Origin: Klenkia taihuensis | GTDB lineage: Bacteria; Actinomycetota; Actinomycetes; Mycobacteriales; Geodermatophilaceae | DNA length: 64,000 nucleotides | Direction of reading: 5' to 3' | Assembly (NCBI RefSeq): GCF_900112525.1 | Contig: NZ_FOMD01000001.1 | Span: 558,001-622,000 of the forward strand | Shown: positions 17,090 through 25,061 of the stretch, piece by piece | Position numbering within the stretch: position 1 is the stretch's first letter | Layout: every line of letters starts with the position of its first letter | The notes under the pieces: generated by a model | The model's database searches: none | What the model was told of the DNA's origin: nothing | What the model saw: the letters and a program-made list of their open reading frames with translations, nothing else | Position numbers and translations under genes: made by a program

Positions 17090-17160
17090 TTGATCATCGC
17101 CAGGTGCAGCTGGGACACGCCGCGGGCCGGCGTGCCCGACCTGCCGATGACGATGATCAA
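17090..17160. repeat. long intergenic hairpin with TTGATCA ends
   Basis: TTGATCATCG at 17090-17099 is the exact reverse complement of CGATGATCAA at 17151-17160. Inside lie CAGGT/ACCTG and a near-complementary CACGCCG/CGGCGTG stem with a small loop, so most of the 71 bases can fold. It fills the gap between two convergent genes and touches the amidase stop codon. It shares its TTGATCA-type ends and fold with the element at 43019-43114. Confidence 0.65.
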
Positions 17161-18359
17161 CTGGGAGGCAGTGCCGGCCCGGCCGGTGGGCGGCGGGTGT
17201 GCCACGCGGTCTGCTGCTGGTACCACTCGCCGGCGGCGAACAGGACGTCCTCGGCGTCCTCCGGGGCGGTGAGCTGGACGCCGACCGGCATCCCCGACAC
17301 CGGGTGAAAGCCGACCGGCAGCGCCAGCGTCGGGCCGGCGTGCAGGGACCACGGGTAGGTCAGCGACCCCAGCCGGCGGGACACCCGCAGGACGTCGTCG
17401 GGGTCGGCGCGGGGGACGTCGACCGGCAGCGTCGGCGTCAGGAACAGGTCGACGCCGTCCAGCGCGGCGGAGATGCGGGACTGCAGACCCCGTCGGGCCT
17501 CGACGGCAGCGGCGTGGTCCAAGGAGGTCAGGTCCCGGCCCAGGCCGATCCGCACCAGGCTGTCGGGGTGGAACCGCTGCGGTTCCGACGCGAGCCGGCC
17601 GGCGTGGATGCGCGCCAGGTCGGCGTAGACCAGCGTGTAGACGATGTCCTGCGCGTCCAGCAGACCCTCGACCTCCACCGGCACGACCTCGGCGCCGAGC
17701 ACCGCGACCGCCGCGTCGACCACCTGCTGCACGCCCGGGTCGACGTCGGTCAGCAGCTGCACCGGGATGCCGATCCGCCTCGGGGCGGCCGCAGCAGGCA
17801 GGGGCGCCGACGACCCGGTCAGCACCCGCTGCGCCCGGGCCACCAGGTCGACGGTGCGCGCCAGGGGTCCCACGGTGTCCACGTCGTCGCAGACCGGGAA
17901 GACGCCGTCCATCGGGATCGAGCCGTGCGTCGGTCGCAGTCCCACCACCCCGCAGGCCGACGCGGGCAGCCGGATCGAGCCGCCGGTGTCGGTGCCCAGC
18001 GCCAGGTCCACGATCCCCGCCGCCACGGCGGCCCCCGACCCGCCGCTCGACCCACCCGGGATGCGGGCGAGGTCCCACGGGTTCCGGCACGGCCCGGCCG
18101 CGGAGTTCTGGTTGGTCACCCCGACGGCGAACTCGCTCAGGTTCAGCGTCGCCACGACCGAGGCCCCGGCGTCGGACAGTCGGCGCACGACCTCGGCGTC
18201 GTGCGACGGGACCCGGTCGGCGAAGAACGCGGACGCGCACGTGGTGGGCCCGCCGGCGATGTCCACGTTGTCCTTGACGCCCACCCGGACCCCGGCGAGC
18301 GGGCCGGGGCCGCCGGGACGGTCGACCCACCGGATCACCGCGTTCACGTGGTCGTCCAC
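17157..18359 (-). CDS. amidase-signature-family hydrolase
   Basis: 400-residue amidase (GatA/acylamidase type) with the Ser-cisSer-Lys triad context: Lys in VGVKDN near residue 29, the glycine/serine loop GGSSGGSG near 103 and TDTGGSIRLP near 124. It releases ammonia from a carboxamide. A longer reading frame begins at TTG 18407, inside the palindrome at 18393-18411. I prefer GTG at 18359, which has TGGAG 6 bases upstream and leaves the operator outside the gene. It is divergent from the MaoC-CoA-transferase operon and probably delivers that pathway its free acid. Confidence 0.85.
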   Translation of the reverse strand: MDDHVNAVIRWVDRPGGPGPLAGVRVGVKDNVDIAGGPTTCASAFFADRVPSHDAEVVRRLSDAGASVVATLNLSEFAVGVTNQNSAAGPCRNPWDLARIPGGSSGGSGAAVAAGIVDLALGTDTGGSIRLPASACGVVGLRPTHGSIPMDGVFPVCDDVDTVGPLARTVDLVARAQRVLTGSSAPLPAAAAPRRIGIPVQLLTDVDPGVQQVVDAAVAVLGAEVVPVEVEGLLDAQDIVYTLVYADLARIHAGRLASEPQRFHPDSLVRIGLGRDLTSLDHAAAVEARRGLQSRISAALDGVDLFLTPTLPVDVPRADPDDVLRVSRRLGSLTYPWSLHAGPTLALPVGFHPVSGMPVGVQLTAPEDAEDVLFAAGEWYQQQTAWHTRRPPAGPALPPS

Positions 18360-18392
18360 CGGCACTCCAGACGTCGCAGGGGGCTTGCGCTC

Positions 18393-18411
18393 CGAATCAT
18401 CAGACAATTAG
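18393..18411. promoter_or_regulatory. operator-like palindrome shared with locus A
   Basis: CGAATC-ATC-A-GAC-AATTAG, matching the pattern of the sites at 6742 and 5479 (core GTC-A-GAC with A/T-rich outer arms). It lies 34 bases before the amidase start and 27 bases before the MaoC start, in the only divergent promoter region of locus B. Binding by the GntR regulator at 6822 is inferred. Confidence 0.55.
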
Positions 18412-18437
18412 CGTGCGGCTGTCGAGGGAGGTCCATC

Positions 18438-18962
18438 ATGGCCACGCACCCCGCCGTCCTGGGGCGGTTCTTCGAGGACTACGTCGTCGGCGACGTCTAC
18501 CAGCACCCGCTCGGCCGCACGATCTCCGAGGCCGACAACACCTGGCTGACGATGCTGACGATGAACACCAACCAGCAGCACGTCAACGCGCACCTGGCCG
18601 CGCAGAACCCGATCACCGGGGGCCGGGTCATCGTCAACTCCGGGCTGACGATCGCGCTGGTGCTGGGCCTGAGCGTGCTGGACATGAGCCAGAACGCCGT
18701 GGCCAACCTGGAGATGACCGACGTCAAGCTGACCCACCCGGTCTACGTCGGCGACACCCTCTACGCCGAGAGCCTCTGCACCGCGCTGCGGGCGTCGAGG
18801 TCCCGGCCGTACGCGGGGATCGTCTCGATGGTCACCCGCGGCCTGAACGCCGAGGGCGACGAGTGCATCTCCCTCAAGCGGTCGGTCATGGTCGCGACGA
18901 GGGAGTCCGGCATCGGGCAGGGCCACTTCCCGACGGCGAAGAACGGGCCGATCACCGCATGA
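18438..18962 (+). CDS. MaoC-family enoyl-CoA hydratase, itaconyl/mesaconyl-CoA hydratase-like
   Basis: 174-residue single hot-dog hydratase. The segments DYVVGDVYQHPLGRTI, MNTNQQHVNAH, SQNAVANL and KLTHPVYVGDTLYAESL strongly recall the mycobacterial itaconyl-CoA hydratase (Rv2499c type), from memory of that family. The catalytic Asp/His pair would be in the DNTWLT...H region around residues 34-54. ATG start with GGGAGG about 6 bases upstream. It is the first gene of a four-gene operon whose last product is a CitE-like lyase, as expected for hydration to citramalyl-CoA followed by cleavage. Confidence 0.88.
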   Translation: MATHPAVLGRFFEDYVVGDVYQHPLGRTISEADNTWLTMLTMNTNQQHVNAHLAAQNPITGGRVIVNSGLTIALVLGLSVLDMSQNAVANLEMTDVKLTHPVYVGDTLYAESLCTALRASRSRPYAGIVSMVTRGLNAEGDECISLKRSVMVATRESGIGQGHFPTAKNGPITA

Positions 18963-20164
18963 GGCCGCTCGAGGACGTCCGGATCATCGCGCTCGAGCAG
19001 TACGGCGCCGGTCCCTTCGGCAGCGTGCACCTGGCCGACCTCGGCGCCGAGGTCATCAAGATCGAGGACCCGCGCACCGGAGGCGACATCGGCCGCTACG
19101 TCCCGCCCTACGTGCACGGCGAGGACTCGTTGTTCTACGAGACCTTCAACCGCAACAAGCAGAGCCTGTCCCTGGACATCTCCACCCCCGCCGGCCGCGC
19201 GGTCTTCGAGGACCTGGTGCGCACCAGCGACGCGGTCTGGTCCAACCTGCGCGGCGACGTCCCGGCCAAGATCGGCATCCGGTACGCCGACCTCGCCCAC
19301 CTCAACCCGGCGATCGTCTGCTGCAGCCTCACCGGGTTCGGCATGACCGGCCCCAGGCGGAACGAGCCCGGCTACGACTACGTGCTGCAGGGCATCGCCG
19401 GCTGGATGAGCCTCACCGGCGACCCGGACGGCCCGCCCACCAAGACCGGGCTGAGCCTCGTCGACTTCTCCAGCGGCTTCGTCGCCGCGCTCAGCCTGCT
19501 GGCCGGCCTGCACGTCGCGCGGCGGGACGGCGTGGGCGGGGACTGCGACGTCTCCCTCTACGACACCGCCGTCTCCCTGCTGACCTACCCGGCGACCTGG
19601 GCGATGACGGCGGGGTACGAACCGGTCCGCACCGTCGACTCCGCGCACCCCTCGCTGGTGCCCTTCCAGGCCTTCGCCGCCTCCGACGGCTGGCTGGTCG
19701 TCGGCTGCGCCAAGGAGAAGTTCTGGCAGCGGCTGGTCGCCGTGATCGGCCGGCCCGACCTGGGGGACGACGCACGGTTCGCCACCTTCGCGCTGCGCGA
19801 CCGCAACCGGGAGGCCCTCCTGCCGCAGCTCAAGGAGGCCTTCCTCGGCGACACCGTCGAGCACTGGCTGGCGCAGCTGCAGGCCGCCGGGGTGCCGTCG
19901 TCCCCGATCAACGACGTCGGCCAGGCCCTGGCCGACCCGCAGGCCGCCGCCCGCGGCCTGCTGCTGGAGACCGAGCACCCGCACTGGGGCACCGTGAAGC
20001 AGGTGGGCAGCCCCGTCCGGTTCGGCCCCCAGCGCACCGACCACGTGCGGGCGCCGCACCGCAACGAGCACCAGGACCGCATCACCCGCGACCTGCTCGG
20101 CTACTCGGCCGAGCGCGTGGCCGAGCTCGAGGCCGCCGGCGCGTTCGGACAGCAGGGGAGCTGA
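18959..20164 (+). CDS. family III (CaiB/BaiF) CoA-transferase
   Basis: 401-residue class III CoA-transferase. The N-terminal half carries the nucleotide-like fold with DLGAEVIKIEDPRTGGD near residue 28-45, and the catalytic Asp is expected in GYDYVLQGIAGWM near 140. The GxGPxR-like linker GFGMTGPRRNEPGYD is typical. The ATG overlaps the MaoC stop (ATGA), so the genes are coupled. It would activate a free dicarboxylic acid with CoA from succinyl-CoA or acetyl-CoA; itaconate, mesaconate or methylsuccinate fit its neighbours best. Confidence 0.9.
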   Translation: MRPLEDVRIIALEQYGAGPFGSVHLADLGAEVIKIEDPRTGGDIGRYVPPYVHGEDSLFYETFNRNKQSLSLDISTPAGRAVFEDLVRTSDAVWSNLRGDVPAKIGIRYADLAHLNPAIVCCSLTGFGMTGPRRNEPGYDYVLQGIAGWMSLTGDPDGPPTKTGLSLVDFSSGFVAALSLLAGLHVARRDGVGGDCDVSLYDTAVSLLTYPATWAMTAGYEPVRTVDSAHPSLVPFQAFAASDGWLVVGCAKEKFWQRLVAVIGRPDLGDDARFATFALRDRNREALLPQLKEAFLGDTVEHWLAQLQAAGVPSSPINDVGQALADPQAAARGLLLETEHPHWGTVKQVGSPVRFGPQRTDHVRAPHRNEHQDRITRDLLGYSAERVAELEAAGAFGQQGS

Positions 20165-20167
20165 CCG

Positions 20168-21331
20168 GTGGACTTCACCCTCAACGAGGAGCAGCGCGAC
20201 TTCCAGCAGACGCTGCGCCGCTTCGTCGACCGCGAGATCGTGCCGGTGGCCTCGGACTGGGAGCGCACCGGCCGCTACCCGACCGAGATCGTCGACCACC
20301 TCAAGGCCCTCGGCCTGTTCGGGCTCACCACGCCCGAGGAGTACGGCGGCCTGGCGCTGGACATGGTCAGCTTCACGCTGGTCTACGAGGAGATCAGCCG
20401 CGGCTGGATGGGCATCGCCGGCATCCTCGGCAGCCACGGCCTCTCGGCCTGGATGATCGCCAAGCACGGCACCGAAGAGCAGAAGCAGCACTACCTGCCC
20501 AAGCTGGCCAGCGGCGAGTGGCGCACCGGGGTCGGCCTGACCGAGCCCGGCGCCGGCACGGACCTGCAGGGCATCGCCACCCGCGCGGTCCGCGACGGCG
20601 ACAGCTACGTCGTCAACGGCACCAAGACGTGGATCACCAACGCCCGGCACGCCGACGTCCTGCCGGTCCTGGTCAAGACCGACCCCGACGCGCAGCCCCG
20701 GCACCGCGGCATGTCCCTGCTGCTGATCCCGACCGGCACCCCCGGCTTCGAGGTCAGCCGCGACCTGGGCAAGCTCGGCTACAAAGGCACCGAGTCCTGC
20801 GAGATCAACCTGGTCGACGTCCGGGTGCCGGTGGACGCCGTGCTCGGCGGGGTCGAGGGCCGCGGCATGCAGCAGGCGCTGTCCGGCCTGGAGATCGGCC
20901 GGCTCAACATCGCCGGGCGCAGCGTCGGGGTCGCGCAGGCCGCCTACGACGCGGCACTGAAGTACGCCGGCGAGCGGGAGGCGTTCGGGCACCCGATCGC
21001 GGAGTTCCAGGCCATCGCGCTCAAGCTCGCCGAGATGGCCACCCAGCTGCAGGCCGCCCGGCTGCTCACCTACTGGGCCGCCTCGCAGGCCGACGCCGGG
21101 AAGCGGGTGGACGCCGAGTCCGGCATGGCCAAGGTCTTCGCCTCCGAGACCGCGCTGGCGCTGTCCCTGGAGGCGATGCGCATCCACGGCGGCTACGGCT
21201 ACTCCACCGAGTTCGTCGTCGAGCGGCTCTACCGCGACGCCCCGCTGATGGCGATCGGCGAGGGCACCAACGACGTCCTGCGCACCGTCATCGCCAAGTC
21301 CCTGGTGGCGGGGAAGACGGTCGTCGGGTGA
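20168..21331 (+). CDS. acyl-CoA dehydrogenase
   Basis: 387-residue FAD-dependent acyl-CoA dehydrogenase with the three usual domains. VGLTEPGAGTDLQGI near residue 120 and TWITNARHAD near 155 bind FAD and substrate, and the C-terminal domain ends in MRIHGGYGYSTEFVVERLYRDAPLMAIGEGTNDV-like sequence, where the Glu in YRDAPLMAIGEGT is the expected general base. GTG start, 3 bases after the CoA-transferase. In this operon it may desaturate a branched C5 acyl-CoA, such as methylsuccinyl-CoA, to the substrate of the MaoC hydratase. Confidence 0.9.
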   Translation: MDFTLNEEQRDFQQTLRRFVDREIVPVASDWERTGRYPTEIVDHLKALGLFGLTTPEEYGGLALDMVSFTLVYEEISRGWMGIAGILGSHGLSAWMIAKHGTEEQKQHYLPKLASGEWRTGVGLTEPGAGTDLQGIATRAVRDGDSYVVNGTKTWITNARHADVLPVLVKTDPDAQPRHRGMSLLLIPTGTPGFEVSRDLGKLGYKGTESCEINLVDVRVPVDAVLGGVEGRGMQQALSGLEIGRLNIAGRSVGVAQAAYDAALKYAGEREAFGHPIAEFQAIALKLAEMATQLQAARLLTYWAASQADAGKRVDAESGMAKVFASETALALSLEAMRIHGGYGYSTEFVVERLYRDAPLMAIGEGTNDVLRTVIAKSLVAGKTVVG

Positions 21332-22164
21332 CCGTCCGGTCCTGGCTCTACGTGCCCGGCGACCGGCCCGACCGGTTCGCGAAGGCCGTGGCCACCGGCG
21401 CCGGCGCCGTCGTCCTGGACCTGGAGGACGCCGTCGCCCCGGCCGGCAAGGACGACGCCCGCGCCGCCGTCGTGGACTGGCTGGCCGGCCCGCGCGAGGA
21501 CGTGCAGGTCTGGGTGCGGGTGAACACCGGGCAGCGGGGTGCCGACGACGTCGCCGCGGTCGCCCGGGGCGCCCGGCTCACCGGGGTGGTGCTGCCCAAG
21601 GCGTCGTCCCGGGCGCTGCTGGAGCGGGTGCACGACCAGCTGCTGGCCGCCGAGGCCGCGACCGGCCGGGCCCCGTGCAGCCTGGGCGTGAGCCCGCTGG
21701 TGGAGAGCGCGGCCGGCGTGCTGGCCGCGCCGGCGCTGGCCGGCGGTCCGCGGGTGCGCTGCCTGCAGCTGGGTGAGGTCGACCTGGCCGCCGACCTCGG
21801 CGTCGTCCCCGGACCGGACGGCGCCGAGCTGCTGCTGGCCCGGTCGTCGGTGGTGCTGGCCTCGGCCGCGGCCGGGATCGCGCCGCCGCCGGCCGCGGTG
21901 TCGACGCAGTTCCGCGACCTGGCCGCCTTCGAGGCCGAGACCCGCCGGCTGGCGGCCCTCGGCTTCCGGGGGAGGGCCTGCATCCACCCCGCCCAGGTCG
22001 AGGTGGTCGAGCGGGTCTGCCGGCCAACGGCCGAGGACGTCGCCACCGCCCGGGACGTCCTCGCCCGCCTGGAGGCCTCACCCGGGGTCGCGGTCGGCGC
22101 CGACGGGAAGCTGCTCGACGAGGCCGTCGCCCGCCAGGCCCGCGCCACCCTCGGCCTCGCCTGA
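21328..22164 (+). CDS. CitE-like HpcH/HpaI-family lyase (citramalyl-CoA or malyl-CoA lyase type)
   Basis: 278-residue beta-barrel lyase of the citrate lyase beta-subunit family. Visible features are SWLYVPGDRPDRF at the N-terminus, VVLDLEDAVAP near residue 30, the Arg-containing VWVRVNTG near 55, LPKASS near 90, PLVESAAGV near 130, the metal Glu/Asp in LQLGEVDLAADLG near 149 and CIHPAQVEVV near 215. GTG start overlapping the dehydrogenase stop. There are no citrate lyase alpha or gamma genes, so it acts alone on a CoA ester, most likely cleaving citramalyl-CoA to pyruvate and acetyl-CoA. Its last 87 bases overlap the convergent WYL gene. Confidence 0.88.
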   Translation: MTVRSWLYVPGDRPDRFAKAVATGAGAVVLDLEDAVAPAGKDDARAAVVDWLAGPREDVQVWVRVNTGQRGADDVAAVARGARLTGVVLPKASSRALLERVHDQLLAAEAATGRAPCSLGVSPLVESAAGVLAAPALAGGPRVRCLQLGEVDLAADLGVVPGPDGAELLLARSSVVLASAAAGIAPPPAAVSTQFRDLAAFEAETRRLAALGFRGRACIHPAQVEVVERVCRPTAEDVATARDVLARLEASPGVAVGADGKLLDEAVARQARATLGLA

Positions 22165-23118
22165 CCCGCCCGGCTGCGCGGCCGCGGACAACCGGGCGGC
22201 CGTGTGCGCCATCGCGTCGCGCAGCTCGGCGGGGGCCACGTCGGTGAGGTCGGCGTCGAAGGTGGCCAGGATGCCCACGACGCCGGCCCACGACCAGGCG
22301 CCGAGGGTGACCCGGCACCGGTCGCCCAGCGCCTCGACGACGGCGCCGGCCGGCACCCAGCGGGCCACCACGTCGGCCGGCAGCGCCATGGTGACCCGGC
22401 CGGTGCAGGGCCAGGCCCCGACGGTGTCCCCGCGGTCGTGCCGGCCCATCACGTACTCGGCGACGTCGTCGGCCGGCAGCGCCCGCCGGGCGAAGGGCAG
22501 CCCGGTCGGGCCGTGGACGTGCAGGGCGTCGACCCGGTGCACCCACCAGCCCGACGGCCCGTGCGCGACCAGGTACCAGCGGCCGGCCCACACGACCAGG
22601 TGGTGCGGCTCGACCAGCACGGGGTCGCCAGCACCCGGGAGCCGGACCCGCAGCAGGTGCCCGCGGCGGACGGCGTCGCCCACCGCGGCCAGCACGGACT
22701 GCTCGACCGGTGGGGCGCCGAAGTCCCAGGCGTTGGGCACCGCGGTGACCCGCAGCGCGTCGACCTGCGGCTGCAGCCGGGCCGGCATGACCTGGCGCAG
22801 GGTGGCCAGGGCGCGGGCCGCGCCGTCCCCTGTCCCGGTCACCGTGACCGGCGCGGTCTGCAGCGCGAGGGTGACCGCGACCGCCTGCTCGTCGTCGAAC
22901 AGCAGCGGCGGCAGGGTGCTGCCCGCCCGCAGCTGGTAGCGCCCGGTCGGGCCCGGGGTGCCGGCGACCGGGAAGCCGAGGGACCGCAGCATCTCGACGT
23001 CCCGGCGCACCGTGCGCTCGCTGACCTCCAGCCGCCCGGCGAGCTCGGCGCCGGTGCGCGGTCGACCGGTGGCCAGCAAGGAGAGCAGGGTGAGCGCCCG
23101 GGCGGATGTGGTCGGCAC
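22078..23118 (-). CDS. WYL-domain HTH transcriptional regulator
   Basis: 346-residue regulator. An N-terminal HTH_11-type winged helix (TGAELAGRLEVSERTVRRDVE near 20-40) is followed by a WYL sensor domain with HHLVVWAGRWYLVAHG near 180 and a WCX-like C-terminal extension. GTG start at 23118; the frame stays open further upstream but would run into the divergent VOC promoter. The C-terminus (GGSGEAEGG... onward) is read antisense to the end of the lyase gene and looks like late drift of the stop codon. It is divergent from a VOC gene with a palindrome between them. Confidence 0.9.
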   Translation of the reverse strand: MPTTSARALTLLSLLATGRPRTGAELAGRLEVSERTVRRDVEMLRSLGFPVAGTPGPTGRYQLRAGSTLPPLLFDDEQAVAVTLALQTAPVTVTGTGDGAARALATLRQVMPARLQPQVDALRVTAVPNAWDFGAPPVEQSVLAAVGDAVRRGHLLRVRLPGAGDPVLVEPHHLVVWAGRWYLVAHGPSGWWVHRVDALHVHGPTGLPFARRALPADDVAEYVMGRHDRGDTVGAWPCTGRVTMALPADVVARWVPAGAVVEALGDRCRVTLGAWSWAGVVGILATFDADLTDVAPAELRDAMAHTAARLSAAAQPGGSGEAEGGAGLAGDGLVEQLPVGADRDPG

Positions 23119-23129
23119 GCGGTCAGTGT

Positions 23130-23150
23130 CGCGGACAACCGGTGTCCGCG
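23130..23150. promoter_or_regulatory. palindrome between WYL regulator and VOC gene
   Basis: CGCGGACA-N5-TGTCCGCG, a perfect 8-bp inverted repeat centred in the 52-base divergent intergenic region. The position suits an operator through which the WYL regulator controls itself and the VOC gene. Confidence 0.6.
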
Positions 23151-23170
23151 ATGCCTCCGAAGGTGATCGC

Positions 23171-23581
23171 ATGACCGACCGCTCCGGATCCCGCATCGAC
23201 CACCTCAACATCGCCGTCCCCGACATCCGGGCGGCCATGGCCTTCTACCGGCCCGTCCTCGCCTCCATCGGCATCGCGCAGATGCTGGTCGTCCCCGCCG
23301 GTGACCACGGCCCGGCGATGACCGGCTACGGCTGGCCCGACCGCAAGCCCTACTTCTGGCTGGTCGACGGCGGGACCGTCGGCACCAACATGCACCTGGC
23401 GTTCACCGTGGACACCCGCGCGGAGGTCGACACCTTCCACCGCGCGGCCCTGGCCGCCGGGGCCACCGCGCGCGAGGCGCCGGCCGTGCGCACGGAGTAC
23501 CACCCGGACTACTACGGCGGCTTCGTCGACGACCCGCACGGGATCAACCTGGAGGCGGTGTGCCACCACCCGGCCGCCTGA
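23171..23581 (+). CDS. VOC-family (glyoxalase-like) protein
   Basis: 136-residue single-module vicinal-oxygen-chelate protein. It begins with IDHLNIAVPDIRAAMAFYRP and ends with EYHPDYYGGFVDDPHGINLEAV, the typical metal-site strands, with His near residue 11 and Glu near the C-terminus as possible ligands. ATG start 53 bases from the WYL regulator and probably under its control. A paralogue with a similar EYHP.YYG.F.DP segment lies at 57694-58077. Members of this subgroup include lactoylglutathione lyase-like and resistance proteins; the actual substrate is unknown. Confidence 0.88.
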   Translation: MTDRSGSRIDHLNIAVPDIRAAMAFYRPVLASIGIAQMLVVPAGDHGPAMTGYGWPDRKPYFWLVDGGTVGTNMHLAFTVDTRAEVDTFHRAALAAGATAREAPAVRTEYHPDYYGGFVDDPHGINLEAVCHHPAA

Positions 23582-23604
23582 CCGGGTCTCCGTAGCCTGC
23601 GGGG

Positions 23605-24993
23605 GTGGCGGGCGAGGGGTGGGGACGGCGGCTGCCCGACCGGGCGCGGCGGGCGGTCAGCGGCTCCGGCCCGCCCACCGAGCCGCTGGCGCTGCGGGCC
23701 GGGCCCGGCGGGGTGGACGAGGACACCGCCCGCTCCGTGCTCTCCCTCGGCCTGCGGGTCGGCGAGGCGATGATGGCCGTCGGGGCGTCGGCGGCCGACG
23801 TCACCGCCGGCGTGCTGCGGGTGGCCGCCGCCTACGGCCTCACCGACTGCCAGGTGGACATGACGTTCACCTCGCTGACCATCGGCTACGACCCCGACGA
23901 CGTCCCGCCGCTGGTGCTCATGCGGATCGTCCGGCCGCGCGGCGTCGACTACACCCGGCTGCAGGGCGTCGCCGACCTCACCGCGGAGGTCACCGCCGGC
24001 CGGGTCGGCCTGGACGAGGCGCACCGCCGGCTCGACGACGTCCTCGCCGCGCCGCACCCCTACCGGCGGGCGCTGCACGCACTGGGCTGGCCCGGGGTGG
24101 CCGGCAGCGTGGCCTTCCTGCTCGGGGGCGGCTGGCTGGTCGCCCTCGTCGCCGCCGTCACCACCGCGGTGGTCGAGCGGACCATCCGGGCGCTCAACCG
24201 GCGCGGGCTGCCGGTGTTCTTCCAGCAGGCCGCGGGCGCCGCGATCGCGACGGGCACCGCGGTCGGGCTGGTGGTCGCCGGGGTGGAGATCCGCGCGTCG
24301 CTGGTGGTCGCCGCCGGGATCGTGGTGCTGCTGGCCGGGCTCTCGCTGGTCGGCGCCGCGGAGGACGCCATCAGCGGCTTCCCGGTCACCGCCGCCGCCC
24401 GCGCCTTCGAGGTGGTCACCCTGACCACCGGCATCGTCGTCGGCATCGCCGCGGTGCTGGACGTCGCCCGCCGGTTCGAGGTGCCGCTGCGGGTGGTCGA
24501 CCCCGCCACGGTCAGCGTTCCCTTCGCCGTCTCCCTGGCCGCCGCCGCGGTGATGGGCGGGGCGTGGGCGCTGGCCTCCTACGCCGGCCCGCGCGGGCTC
24601 GCCGTCGCCGTCCTCGCCGGCGGGCTGGCCTGGGCCACCACCACCGGCGCCGCGGTCCTCGGCGCCGGGCCCGCCGTGTCCAGCGCGGTCGCCGCCGCCG
24701 TCGTCGGGTTCGCCGGGGAGGCGCTGGGCGACCGGCTCCGGGTGCCGCCCCTCCTGGTCGCGGTCTGCGGCATCGTGCCGCTGCTGCCGGGGCTGGCCAT
24801 CTACCGCGGGCTGTTCGCCGTCGTCGTGGACGGCGACGTCCCCGCCGGCACCTCCGGCCTGGTCGGCGCGGCCGCCGTCGGGCTGGCCCTGGCCGCCGGC
24901 GTCGTGCTCGGCCGCTACCTCGGCCGCCCCCTCGGCGGGCGGCTGGACCGCTTCGAGCGGCGGGTCCGCCGGCGCGCCACGCTGCGGGACTGA
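23605..24993 (+). CDS. ThrE-type threonine/serine exporter family protein
   Basis: 462-residue membrane protein of the ThrE/DUF1212 family with the two-part architecture typical of actinobacteria. The hydrophilic N-terminal domain (about 40-150; RVGEAMMAVGASAADVTAGV, VDMTFTSLTIGYD) is followed by about ten TM segments, including the second DUF3815-like half from about 300 on. The family exports small amino acids by the proton motive force. GTG start; it follows the VOC gene by 23 bases and is followed by an Lrp-type regulator, which would fit amino-acid-dependent control. Confidence 0.9.
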   Translation: MAGEGWGRRLPDRARRAVSGSGPPTEPLALRAGPGGVDEDTARSVLSLGLRVGEAMMAVGASAADVTAGVLRVAAAYGLTDCQVDMTFTSLTIGYDPDDVPPLVLMRIVRPRGVDYTRLQGVADLTAEVTAGRVGLDEAHRRLDDVLAAPHPYRRALHALGWPGVAGSVAFLLGGGWLVALVAAVTTAVVERTIRALNRRGLPVFFQQAAGAAIATGTAVGLVVAGVEIRASLVVAAGIVVLLAGLSLVGAAEDAISGFPVTAAARAFEVVTLTTGIVVGIAAVLDVARRFEVPLRVVDPATVSVPFAVSLAAAAVMGGAWALASYAGPRGLAVAVLAGGLAWATTTGAAVLGAGPAVSSAVAAAVVGFAGEALGDRLRVPPLLVAVCGIVPLLPGLAIYRGLFAVVVDGDVPAGTSGLVGAAAVGLALAAGVVLGRYLGRPLGGRLDRFERRVRRRATLRD

Positions 24994-25061
24994 GCCACCC
25001 GGGACGGCTACGATTCCCGTCGTCCGGGCACGGTGGGACGACGGGATCCGTAGGGGGAAGC

